Assembly: GCF_036013975.1 (NCBI RefSeq)
Contig: NZ_CP107904.1
Span: 1,364,001-1,428,000, forward strand
Origin: Kitasatospora sp. NBC_00458
GTDB lineage: Bacteria; Actinomycetota; Actinomycetes; Streptomycetales; Streptomycetaceae
Length of the DNA: 64,000 bases
Direction: 5' to 3'
Part shown: piece by piece, positions 9,117 to 17,976 of the stretch
Layout of the letters: every line of letters starts with the position of its first letter
Numbering within the stretch: the stretch's first letter is position 1
Notes under the pieces: generated by a model
What the model was told of the DNA's origin: nothing
The model's input: only the letters and a program-made list of their open reading frames with translations
The model's database searches: none
Program-made: the position numbers and the translations under genes

Positions 9117-9155
9117 CCGGGGCCGGCGCCGACGTGGTGTCGGCGCCGGCCCCGG
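9117..9155. terminator. 17-bp bidirectional terminator
   Basis: The arms 9117-9133 and 9139-9155 are perfectly complementary around a 5-nt loop. It sits between the stops of two convergent genes (9074 and 9175) and marks the edge between the RHS island and the biosynthetic cluster. Confidence 0.8.
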
Positions 9156-9174
9156 CGCGGGATATGGCGATATC

Positions 9175-12100
9175 TCAGATGCCGTCCGCACGGAGGTCGT
9201 TGATCGCCTCCCAGAGCATCCTGGGGGTGCGGAACATGTCGACGACCTGGAAGTCGTCGGGGAAGACGATGTCGTAGAGCTGCTCGACGGCGACCATCAG
9301 GCCGACGGTGGCCATCGAGTTCAGCCCGGCGTCGGCGAGGGGGACGTCCGGTTCGAGCTCGCCCTCGAAGGAGGCGGCGGTGAGGACGTCGCGCAGGAGG
9401 CCCTCGAAGCCGTCGTCCCACGGCAGTTCGTCCGTCCCGTCGGCGGTCGGCGTGGCGGTCGGCTCGGGCAGGCGGTCCTCGTCGACCGTGCCGGACGCGG
9501 TCAGCGGCCACTCGTCGACCACCACCAGGGCGTCCGGGATGAGGTGGCGCGGCAGCCTGCGTTCGGCGAGCGCCCGGCGGACCTCGTCCGGCGTGAACTC
9601 CTCGGTCGCGGTGCGCACGTAGCCGAGAAGGCGCGGCGCGGACTGCGCCGGGTCCTGGCGGACCAGTACCCGGCAGTCCCGTACCGACGGGTGGAGTCCG
9701 AGCAGTTCGCCGGTCCGGTGCGGGCTTCCGACCGGGCCGAGCGGCTCCAGCCGCCCGCTGCGGCCGAGCCGGGCCAGCCGGCCGGTCCGGTGGGGCCGGC
9801 TGCCGGGGGCGTCCGGGTCGTCGACGCAGAGCTCGCCGACCACGCCGACCGGCAGCCGGCGCAACCGGTCGTCGGCGATCCGCAGGGCCAGGCCGTGAGC
9901 GGGCCTGCCGTCGAAGGCGACCGGGCCGACCAGTCCGTCGGCGCCGAGGACGTCGATCACCCTGGCCCGGGAGCGCAGGCCGGCGGCCGGGGCCGGACCG
10001 GCGTGGACGTCGCCGCCGAGGAGCACGGTGACCGGCTGCGGGGCGGGGTCGAGGACGCGCTCCGCGACCAGCGGGGTCGTCCACAGGTGCGTCACCCGCC
10101 CGCCCTCGATGTGGTCCCGCATCTCGGGGACCGACTCGGGCAGCGGGGCGGTGGTGAGGACGGCGCAGGCGCCGGAGGTGAGCGCGGCGAGCACTTCGAC
10201 CAGCCCGGCGGAGGTCACCGGCGGCGCGGCGCAGAGCCAGGAGGAGCCCCGGCCGGATCCGGCGCCGCGCGCGTCGAGTTCGGTCCGGACGCGGTGCAGG
10301 GCGCGGGCGAGGGCGTGGTGCGTCACGGCCGCGCCGGGGGCTCCGGGGGTGCCGGGCAGGACGCAGGCGGTGTCCCCGGTGATCACCGCGGGCTGGGCGA
10401 GGACCGGCAGGACCGGCAGGGCGGGCAGGTCGGGACCGCCGGAGGCGTCCGGTGCGAGGCCGAAGCAGGCGCCGAGGCGCCAGACGGCGAGGACGGCGGC
10501 GACCGTGTCGGGGCCGCGTTCGGGGGCGACCGCGACCAGTGAGCCCGGGCCGGCGCCGCGGTCGCGCAGGCCCCGGGCGATCTCCTCGGCCCGGGCGTCG
10601 AGCTGCCGGTAGTCGGTCACCCGGTCTCCGTGCCGGAGCGCGGGGTCGTCAGGGTGCGCGGCGAGGACCCGGGCGAAGGCCTCGGTGACGGTCTCCGGCC
10701 GGTTGTCCGTCCGGTCCTTCACGAGGCCCTTCGTCAGGCCCTTCGTGAGGCCGTCGGCCGGGTCCGTCGTGCGGTCCGGAGCAAGCTGGTCCGGAGCAAG
10801 CTGGTCCGGAGCGAACTGGTCCGGCGCAGGCCACTCCGGAACCCGCAGGTCCAGGACCCGCAGGCTCTCCCGTTCCCGGGCCGGCAGGCAGTCCGCCCGG
10901 GCGTCGCCCTCCGGGCCGAGGGCCATCCGCTCCAGGACCGCCCGGTAGAGGGCGGTGAGCCGGACGGCGGCGGCCCGGCTGAGCCGGTGGCTGGTCGTGT
11001 TGAGCTTGAGGATCCCCGAGATGGTGAAGACGTGCAGCGCGAACTCGTTGTCGTTGTCGTTGTACGTCGCGTCCTCGTCGATCAGGCTCTTGTCGACCTG
11101 GCGGAAGTCCAGGTAGTTGAAGAAGACGTCCAGCAGCCGGCCGCCGGGGCCGAACTCCTGCTGGATGACCTGCATCGGGAAGACCCGGTGCGGCCAGAGC
11201 CCGGTGAGGCCGTCGTAGACCGCCTTGACCAGTCCGCCCCAGGTGCGCGCCCCGGTGGGCATCGCGAACGGCAGCGTGTTGAGGTACATGCCGAGGACCC
11301 GGTCGGCGCCCAGGACCTCGGGCCGCGTGTCGCAGACCAGCCCGGTGTAGAAGTCCTCGGTCGCCGCGACCGCGCTCATCACCTTCATGTGGGCGGCCAG
11401 CAGCACCGCCTTCATGGAGGTGCCGGTCTCGCTCGCGAGTCGCCGCAGGTCGTCCTCCAGGTCGCGGAAGTCCAGCATGTGCTGGTACCGCTCGCGGGCG
11501 AGCGCCCGGTCGCCCTGCCAGGCGGTCGGTACGGCGGTGCCGGTCCGGCCCTCGACGACGCCGCGCCAGTAGGCGCGGTGCTCCTCCGACTCGCGGGCCG
11601 CCGCCTCGGCGGCGACGTGGTCCGCGTACCGGAAGGGCACCGGCTCGGGCTCGGCGGGGGTGCGGCCCGCGCGCAGCTCGTAGTAGCCGGTGAGGATCTC
11701 CATCAGCATCGTGTGGAAGCTGAAGCCCTCCAGGATGGGGTGGCACTCCGTGATGGTGATCCACCACTCCTTGGCGTCCTCGGCGCGGTGGCCGTGGACG
11801 CGGATCAGGGGTGCGGCGGCGGTGTCCATCGGGTTGCGGCGCTCGCCGGCCGCGTACTCCTCCAGGGCGGGCCGCCAGCCGCCCGGGCCGAGGACGCCGT
11901 GGTCGGTGACGCCGACGTCGATCCGGGCGGTGCGGTGGACGAGTTGGAGCGGCACCGAGTAGCGGTTCAGGTCGAAGCCGGTCCGCAGCACCTCGTGCCG
12001 GTCGACGACCAGTTGGGCGGCCTGCTGGAGGGCGGCGTGGTCGAGCGACTCCTCGTCGCGGACCAGGTAGGAGGTGGTGTCCTGGTAGGTGTTGACGTCG

Positions 12101-14016
12101 GGCCGGGCGCGCAGCTCGATGAGCATGCCGAGCTGGGTCGCGGTGAGCGGGTAGGCGTCCACCGTGCCGGACGGCAGGGCGGCGCGGTCCGCGGGGGACA
12201 GCTGGGCGAAGGGGGCGAGCGGGACGGGCTGGTCCGGCCCGGTGCCGGCGGTCTGCTCCGCGCACCACTCGGCCAGTTCCTCGATGCTCTGGTAGGCGAA
12301 GATGTCGGTGGCCGACACCTCCAGGCCCTCCGCGCGGAGCCGGCCGGAGAGGGCGACGGCGCGCAGCGAGTCCCCGCCGACGTCGAAGAAGTTGTCCTGC
12401 GGTCCGACGGCGTCGAGCTCCAGGACCTCGGCCCAGATCCGGTGCAGCGTCTCGGTGAGCGCGGCCGTGGAGCGGGCGCCGCCCGGGGTCGGCCCGGTGG
12501 TACCCGGGCCGGGGGCCACCGCCGCCGGCTCCGCGGCGGGCTGGACCCCGGGCCGCGCGGACGACCCGCCGGGGGCCGGCAGCGGCGCCAGCGGGTCGCG
12601 CACCAGGGCGTCGAGCAGCGGCTCCCAGGCCGCCGCCCAGCCCTGGACGGTGGCCTCGTCGAGCACCGCCGCGGCGTACTCCAGCCGGACGACGAAGCGT
12701 CCGTCGTCGGTGGCGGCGACGTGCATGTTCAGGTCGAACTTGGCGTCGGGCGCGACGCCGGAGCCGGTCCGCTCGACCGTCAGGCCGGGCAGCCGGAAGC
12801 CGCCGTCCTCACCGGCCGCCTCCATGTCGAAGGCGGCCTGGAACAGCGGGTTGCCGTCGAGGCCGCGGGCCGGGTTCACCTCGTCGACGACCCGCTTGAA
12901 CGGCACGAACCGGTGGTCGAAGGCGTCGAGGACGCCCTCCCTGATCCGGGCGACCACGTCCGTGAAGTTCTGCCCGGCGGTGTGCCGCGTGCGGACGACG
13001 ACCGTGTTGACGGTGTACCCGAGGAGCCCGTCCAGGTCAGGCGTCCGGGTCGAGACCGGGAGGCCCACCGCGACGTCGTCGCTGCCGGTCAGCCGGGCGA
13101 GCATCACGTGGTAGGCCGCCAGCAGCACCATGAAGGGGGTGGCCCGGCCGGCCGAGGCGAGGGCGCGGACGCCGGCGGCGGTCGCCGGCGCGACCGTCAG
13201 CTCGACCAGGCCGCCGCGCCGGTCGGCGCGGGCCGGACGCGGCCGGTCCAGCGGGAGCGGCAGGTCGCGGACGTCCTTGAGGGTGTCCCGCCAGTACGTC
13301 AGGTGCGTGCGGAGCGCGGCGTCGGTGGTCCTGGCCCGCTCCCGCGCCGCGAAGTCGGCGTACTGGACGGGTGGTTCGTCGAGGCCGGCGGGCGTCCCGG
13401 CGCTCTCCTCCCCGTAGAGCGCCGCCAGCTCCGCCACGATCACCTGGTAGGAGTCCTCGTCGGCGGCGATGTGGTGGATGTTGACGACCATCAGGTGGAC
13501 GTCCGGACCGAGCGCGATCAGGGTGACGCGGACCGGCTGGTGCCGGGTCAGGTCGAAGGGCCGGCGCCGTTCCCACTCGGCGATCTGCCGAGCGCGCTCC
13601 TCGCGGTCCGCGGCCGGGTACGCGGCCGCGGACGCGGCCGCGGACGCGGCCGGGCCGTCGGTGAGGTCCTCGACCGGATCCTCGACGAGGTCCTCGGTCG
13701 GCTCCTCGGCGAGGTCGACGACGCGCAGGGCGAACGGCCCGGGCGGGTCGACGATCTGGTGGGGCTCGTCGTCGATCTGCTGGTAGCGGGTCCGGAGGAT
13801 CTCGTGGCGGGTCACCAGGCGCTCCCAGGCGCGGCGCAGCGCCTCGGTGTCGAGTGGCCCGGTGAGCCGGAGCGTCCAGGTCATCAGGTAGGCGCGGCTG
13901 GTGGGGGCGAGCTGGTGCAGCAGCCACATCTGCTGCTGGCCGGAGGAGAGCGGCAGCGGGTGGCTGCGGTCGGCCCGCTCGACCGTCGGCCGTGCCGGTG
14001 ACGGTGCGGCCGCCAT
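9175..14016 (-). CDS. NRPS, C-PCP-C-(pseudo)A-PCP
   Basis: 1,613 residues. The ATG at 14016 shares one base with the stop of the upstream NRPS. Order: C1 with HHIAADE near 182; PCP1 with GGDSL near 545; C2 with CHPILEG near 759 (second His kept, first His and Asp changed); an adenylation-like domain about 1090-1510; PCP2 with LNSM near 1565. The A-like domain has lost its working motifs: TSGSTGxPKG is replaced by LPGTPGAPGAAV, the YGPTE and QVKIRG motifs are absent, TGD is TGR, and the A10 Lys is Thr (SGTVDE). It should not activate an amino acid, so PCP2 must be loaded in trans or serve another role. A repeated linker (APDQLAPDQ, then GLTKGLTKG) precedes it. The gene's 3' end is copied at 5495-5703. 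Confidence 0.9.
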   Translation of the reverse strand: MAAAPSPARPTVERADRSHPLPLSSGQQQMWLLHQLAPTSRAYLMTWTLRLTGPLDTEALRRAWERLVTRHEILRTRYQQIDDEPHQIVDPPGPFALRVVDLAEEPTEDLVEDPVEDLTDGPAASAAASAAAYPAADREERARQIAEWERRRPFDLTRHQPVRVTLIALGPDVHLMVVNIHHIAADEDSYQVIVAELAALYGEESAGTPAGLDEPPVQYADFAARERARTTDAALRTHLTYWRDTLKDVRDLPLPLDRPRPARADRRGGLVELTVAPATAAGVRALASAGRATPFMVLLAAYHVMLARLTGSDDVAVGLPVSTRTPDLDGLLGYTVNTVVVRTRHTAGQNFTDVVARIREGVLDAFDHRFVPFKRVVDEVNPARGLDGNPLFQAAFDMEAAGEDGGFRLPGLTVERTGSGVAPDAKFDLNMHVAATDDGRFVVRLEYAAAVLDEATVQGWAAAWEPLLDALVRDPLAPLPAPGGSSARPGVQPAAEPAAVAPGPGTTGPTPGGARSTAALTETLHRIWAEVLELDAVGPQDNFFDVGGDSLRAVALSGRLRAEGLEVSATDIFAYQSIEELAEWCAEQTAGTGPDQPVPLAPFAQLSPADRAALPSGTVDAYPLTATQLGMLIELRARPDVNTYQDTTSYLVRDEESLDHAALQQAAQLVVDRHEVLRTGFDLNRYSVPLQLVHRTARIDVGVTDHGVLGPGGWRPALEEYAAGERRNPMDTAAAPLIRVHGHRAEDAKEWWITITECHPILEGFSFHTMLMEILTGYYELRAGRTPAEPEPVPFRYADHVAAEAAARESEEHRAYWRGVVEGRTGTAVPTAWQGDRALARERYQHMLDFRDLEDDLRRLASETGTSMKAVLLAAHMKVMSAVAATEDFYTGLVCDTRPEVLGADRVLGMYLNTLPFAMPTGARTWGGLVKAVYDGLTGLWPHRVFPMQVIQQEFGPGGRLLDVFFNYLDFRQVDKSLIDEDATYNDNDNEFALHVFTISGILKLNTTSHRLSRAAAVRLTALYRAVLERMALGPEGDARADCLPARERESLRVLDLRVPEWPAPDQFAPDQLAPDQLAPDRTTDPADGLTKGLTKGLVKDRTDNRPETVTEAFARVLAAHPDDPALRHGDRVTDYRQLDARAEEIARGLRDRGAGPGSLVAVAPERGPDTVAAVLAVWRLGACFGLAPDASGGPDLPALPVLPVLAQPAVITGDTACVLPGTPGAPGAAVTHHALARALHRVRTELDARGAGSGRGSSWLCAAPPVTSAGLVEVLAALTSGACAVLTTAPLPESVPEMRDHIEGGRVTHLWTTPLVAERVLDPAPQPVTVLLGGDVHAGPAPAAGLRSRARVIDVLGADGLVGPVAFDGRPAHGLALRIADDRLRRLPVGVVGELCVDDPDAPGSRPHRTGRLARLGRSGRLEPLGPVGSPHRTGELLGLHPSVRDCRVLVRQDPAQSAPRLLGYVRTATEEFTPDEVRRALAERRLPRHLIPDALVVVDEWPLTASGTVDEDRLPEPTATPTADGTDELPWDDGFEGLLRDVLTAASFEGELEPDVPLADAGLNSMATVGLMVAVEQLYDIVFPDDFQVVDMFRTPRMLWEAINDLRADGI

Positions 14017-17000
14017 CACACGTCCTTCCCGTTCGATTCGGCGTGCTGGTCGGGGGTGCCGGCGGACTCCCGCAGGAGTACCTCGACCTCCCCGGCGAGG
14101 TCGGTCGCCGTCGGCCGGTCGAAGAAGGCGCGCATGGACACCTCCACGCCGAAGGCGGTCTGGACGTTCCAGAGCAGGCGGGCGGCGAGCAGCGAGTTGC
14201 CGCCGTGGGTCATGAAGTCGTCGTCGGGCCCGGCCTCCGGCAGTTCCAGCAGGTCGCGGACGAAGCCGAGGACCCTCTCCAGCCTGTCGGCCGCGGTGTC
14301 CGCGCCCGCTCCGGGTGCGGCTGCGGCTGCCGTCGCCCCGGGTACCACCGTCGCCCCTGCCGACTCCGTCATCCCCGTGCTCTCCGTCGTGTCGGTTGTC
14401 TCGATTGTCTCGGTCGTGTCGGCCGTGCCGGTCGTGTCAGCCGTGCCGGTCGTTTCAGTCGTTCCGGTCGCCACCGTCGCGTCCGTCGCGTCCGTCGCGT
14501 CCGGTTCGTCCAGGCCGGGTGCGCCGATCTCGGCCCCCGGGTCGGCGGCGAACCGCTCGGCCAGGTTGCGCAGCCGCCCGGCGAGGTCGGCCGCCACTGC
14601 CTCGTCGTAGAGCGCGGAGGAGTACTCCAGGGCTCCCCCGTAGCTCCCGTCGGGGTACGGCCAGAGCGTGAGCGCGAGGTCCGTGCGGGACACCGTCCAG
14701 GCCCGGCCGAGGAGTTCGAGGTCCCGGCCGCGCGGCACCTGCCCGATCTCCGCGTCGCCGGTGAGGGCGAGGAGGTTCTGGAACAGCGGGGTGCGGGAGA
14801 GTTCGCGGGTCGGGGCGACGGCGTCGGCGACGGCCTCGAACGGCGCCGCGTGCCGGGCGAAGGCCTCCCGGCAGGTCTCCTCGACGACGGCCAGCGCCTC
14901 CTCGAAGGGCAGGTCCGGGGTGAGCCCGGGCCGCAGGACCACGGTGTTGAGGAAGAGGCCGACCAGTCCGTGCAGTTCGGGGCGCACCCGCCCGGCGTGC
15001 GGGGAGCCGGTCCCGAAGTCCCACTGGTCGGCGGTTCGCGCGAGGGCGATCGTCCAGAGCGTCAGGAACACCACGTACGGGGTCGCCCCGTTCCGGCGGC
15101 CGAGCGCGAGCAGGGCCTCGACGGACGGCGCCGGCAGGTCGACGACCACGCCCGAGCCGTCGATGCGGCGCTGCTCCGCGCGCTCGCGGGCGCTCGGGAG
15201 CTCCAGTGCGGGCAGGTCGGCCAGGGTCTCGCGCCAGTAGGCGAGTTGCTCCTCCAGCAGGTCGTCCGTCAGCTGCCCCCTGAGCCAGGCGGCGGCGTCG
15301 ACGTAGCGCAGCGGCGGCTCCGGCAGGGCCGGTTCGCGGCCCTCGCCGAGGGCCGCGACGGTCTCGCGCAGTTCCTGTTCCAGCAGCCGGGAGGACCAGC
15401 CGTCGCCGATGATGTGGTGGCAGACCAGCAGCAGCAGTTGCTCCGGCCCGCCGTCGCGCAGCAGGGCGGCCCGGAACAGCGGTGCGGCGGCCAGGTCGAA
15501 GCCCTCGCCGAGCTGTTCGGCGACGAGCTCGGCGACCCGGTCGGGAGTCGTCTCGACGGTGCGCAGCTTGACCGCGGCGGTGGCCGCGGGCTCGACGACG
15601 GCGGCCAGGCCCAGGCCGTCCATCACGTAGCGGGTGCGCAGTACCTCGTGCCGGTCCACCAGGCGGGCGAGTGCGTCCTCGACCAGGTCGGCGGGTACTT
15701 CGGCGGGCAGCCAGACGAGGACCGGGAGGAGGTACTCGCGGCTCCGGGGGGCCATCCGGTCGAGGACCCAGAAACGTTCCTGCGCGTGCGAGAGCGGCAA
15801 CCGGGCGCCGGGCGGCAGCGCCTCCACCGGCTGTGCGGCGGAGGCCCGGGACAGCAGTTCGGCCTGCTGCCGCGCGGTCGACGCGTAGTGCAGGTCGCGC
15901 AGCTGCACGTCCAGCCCGGAGTCGCGGGTGAGTACGGCGGCGAGCCGGGTGAGCATCAGCGAGTGGCCGCCGAGGCGGAAGAAGTCGTCGTCGAGGCCGA
16001 TCCCGTCGGTGTCGAGCAGCTGCCGCCAGGCCGCGAGCACGATCCGCTCCTCGGCGGTGTGCGGCTCCGGGGCCGGGGCGGCCGGGCGCGGGGCCCGTGA
16101 CCAGTCGGGTTCGGGCAGCCGGGACCGGTCGGTCTTGCCACTGCTGGTGCGCGGCAGGGCGTCGGTCTCGGTGATCAGGGCCGGGACGAGGGCGGGGGGC
16201 AGCCGGTCGCGCAGGTGGGCGGCGAGGTCGCCGGCCGTGCCGGTCCGCGAGGTGACCACCCAGGCGACGAGGCGCCGGGTGCCGTCGGGTCCGTCGACCG
16301 CCCGGACGGCGGCCTCGACCACGTCGGGGTGGCTCTCCAGTGCCGCCTCGACCTCGCCGGGCTCGATCCGGACGCCGTTGACCTTGACCTGGTCGTCGGC
16401 CCGGCCGGCGAACTCCAGCGCGCCGTCGGGGCGGCGGCGGACCAGGTCGCCGGTGCGGAACATCCGGGCGCCGGGCGGGCCGGCGGCGTCCGGCAGGAAG
16501 CGTTCGGCGGTGCGGGCCGGGTCGCCGTGGTAGCCGCGGGCGACGCCGGGGCCGCACAGGTAGAGCTCGTACAGCGGCTCGCCACCGGCACTCGCCGCAC
16601 CGTCACGGGCACCGACGCCGTCGGCGGCACCGGAACCGGCAGCGGCACCGTCAGCGGATCCGCCCCCGTCACCGTCCCCGGGCGGGAGGAGGAGCACCCG
16701 GGCGTTGTCGATCGGCTCGCCGATCGGGACGGCCCCGGTGAGCTGCGCGCGGTCGAAGCGCTGCGCCAGGGCGTCGATGGAGCACTCGGTGGGCCCGTAG
16801 GTGTTCCAGATCTCCACGTCGACCTGGTCGAGCACGCGCCGGCAGAGCTCCGCGTGCAGCGGCTCGCCCGCCGAGCAGACGGTCCGCAGGGTCGTGCAGG
16901 AGGCCAGACCGGGCTCGGCGGCCAGCAGGCGCAGCATCGTGGGGACGACCTGCACCACGGTGGCCCGCTGTTCGCGGATCGAGGCGACGAGTTCGGCGGC

Positions 17001-17672
17001 GTCGCGCCCCGCGTCGGGGCGGCCGAAGGTCACCGGGGCGCCGCAGACCAGCGGGCCGAAGATCTCCCAGCCGGCCGCGTCGAAGGTGAGCGGGGTCTTC
17101 TGCAGGACGCGGTCGTCCGCGCCGAGGCCCAGGGCCCGGACGCCCCACCGGACCCGGTTGGCGATGCCCGCGTGGTCGACGACGACGCCCTTGGGCGCGC
17201 CGGTGGAGCCGGAGGTGAAGATCACGTAGGCGGCCCGCAGCCCGGTGGCGGGCACCGCCGGGGTGTCCGGGTCCCCGGCGGCGAGCAGGTCGTCCACCGG
17301 GTGGGCGGTGGTCGCCGGGGCGAGCTCCGCGCCCCGGGCGGCCCAGGTCCGGTCGACGACCGTGAGGCGGGCCCCGGCCGCCTCGACCACCCGGCGCAGC
17401 CGGGCGGGCGGGGCGAAGGGGTCGAGCGGCAGGTAGCAGGCGCCGGCCAGCCAGACGCCGAGCAGCGTCCCCACCAGCTGCGGCCCGGGGGCCATCAGCA
17501 CGGCGACGACCGACTCGGGTCCGGCGCCGAGCCCGGCGAGGGCGCCGGCGACCCGCCGGGCCGTGTGCTCCAGCTCGCGGTAGGAGAGCTCCCCGGTCCC
17601 GCCGAGGACCGCGGGGGCGTCGGGGTGTTCCCGGGCGCGGTCCAGGAAGAGCTCCGGCAGCAGGCGGTTCAT
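14016..17672 (-). CDS. NRPS, A-PCP-C-PCP
   Basis: 1,218 residues, starting 3 bases after the MbtH stop. The A domain (1-500) is intact: [10 protein letters not shown] near 156, TYGPTE, TGDL, QVKVNG and the A10 Lys (SSGKTD). Aligning by eye to GrsA, the pocket reads D-A-W-Q-C-A-T-I-D, closest in my memory to Gln/Glu-type pockets; low confidence. PCP1 has GGHSL near 569. The C domain has a canonical HHIIGDG near 755. PCP2 has GGNSL near 1155. Before PCP2 lies a ~50-residue Asp/Thr/Ala/Glu repeat linker. There is no epimerase or TE. With the next gene it gives an assembly line that starts with A and ends in PCP, so release must occur in trans. Confidence 0.9.
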   Translation of the reverse strand: MNRLLPELFLDRAREHPDAPAVLGGTGELSYRELEHTARRVAGALAGLGAGPESVVAVLMAPGPQLVGTLLGVWLAGACYLPLDPFAPPARLRRVVEAAGARLTVVDRTWAARGAELAPATTAHPVDDLLAAGDPDTPAVPATGLRAAYVIFTSGSTGAPKGVVVDHAGIANRVRWGVRALGLGADDRVLQKTPLTFDAAGWEIFGPLVCGAPVTFGRPDAGRDAAELVASIREQRATVVQVVPTMLRLLAAEPGLASCTTLRTVCSAGEPLHAELCRRVLDQVDVEIWNTYGPTECSIDALAQRFDRAQLTGAVPIGEPIDNARVLLLPPGDGDGGGSADGAAAGSGAADGVGARDGAASAGGEPLYELYLCGPGVARGYHGDPARTAERFLPDAAGPPGARMFRTGDLVRRRPDGALEFAGRADDQVKVNGVRIEPGEVEAALESHPDVVEAAVRAVDGPDGTRRLVAWVVTSRTGTAGDLAAHLRDRLPPALVPALITETDALPRTSSGKTDRSRLPEPDWSRAPRPAAPAPEPHTAEERIVLAAWRQLLDTDGIGLDDDFFRLGGHSLMLTRLAAVLTRDSGLDVQLRDLHYASTARQQAELLSRASAAQPVEALPPGARLPLSHAQERFWVLDRMAPRSREYLLPVLVWLPAEVPADLVEDALARLVDRHEVLRTRYVMDGLGLAAVVEPAATAAVKLRTVETTPDRVAELVAEQLGEGFDLAAAPLFRAALLRDGGPEQLLLLVCHHIIGDGWSSRLLEQELRETVAALGEGREPALPEPPLRYVDAAAWLRGQLTDDLLEEQLAYWRETLADLPALELPSARERAEQRRIDGSGVVVDLPAPSVEALLALGRRNGATPYVVFLTLWTIALARTADQWDFGTGSPHAGRVRPELHGLVGLFLNTVVLRPGLTPDLPFEEALAVVEETCREAFARHAAPFEAVADAVAPTRELSRTPLFQNLLALTGDAEIGQVPRGRDLELLGRAWTVSRTDLALTLWPYPDGSYGGALEYSSALYDEAVAADLAGRLRNLAERFAADPGAEIGAPGLDEPDATDATDATVATGTTETTGTADTTGTADTTETIETTDTTESTGMTESAGATVVPGATAAAAAPGAGADTAADRLERVLGFVRDLLELPEAGPDDDFMTHGGNSLLAARLLWNVQTAFGVEVSMRAFFDRPTATDLAGEVEVLLRESAGTPDQHAESNGKDV

Positions 17673-17675
17673 CGG

Positions 17676-17897
17676 CTACCTCGCCTCGCTCTGCGCGGCG
17701 GGCCGCCCGCCGCGGACGCTGAGCGGACGCAGGTCCGTCCAGACCGCGGTGATGTGGGCCAGGCACTGCCGGCGGTCCCCGGTGAAGCCGGCGGCCCGCC
17801 AGCCCTCCGGCGGTTCGCGGTCCGCGTCCCAGATCGAGTACTGCTCCTCCTGGTTGACCACTACTTGGTACGTCCTGTCCGCAGCCGTGTCGCTCAC
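17676..17897 (-). CDS. MbtH-like NRPS accessory protein
   Basis: 73 residues from the GTG at 17897. It carries the MbtH signature [12 protein letters not shown] ... [12 protein letters not shown] ... [16 protein letters not shown]. MbtH proteins bind A domains and help them fold and adenylate. It lies between the two A-domain genes and is co-transcribed with them; the A-PCP-C-PCP enzyme starts 3 bases downstream. Confidence 0.95.
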   Translation of the reverse strand: MSDTAADRTYQVVVNQEEQYSIWDADREPPEGWRAAGFTGDRRQCLAHITAVWTDLRPLSVRGGRPAAQSEAR

Positions 17898-17976
17898 CGG
17901 ATCCTGCTTTCCTGAGTGCTTTCGGGTACGTGGGGTGGCGGGTCGCGGGCCGGTGGGCGGCGCGACGCCGCGCGGG

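Noticed and set aside
10630..14001. Plus-strand open frame of 1,123 codons opposite the NRPS gene, and similar long frames opposite other NRPS genes
   Set aside because: Antisense shadow with low-complexity translation; the NRPS motifs are on the minus strand.
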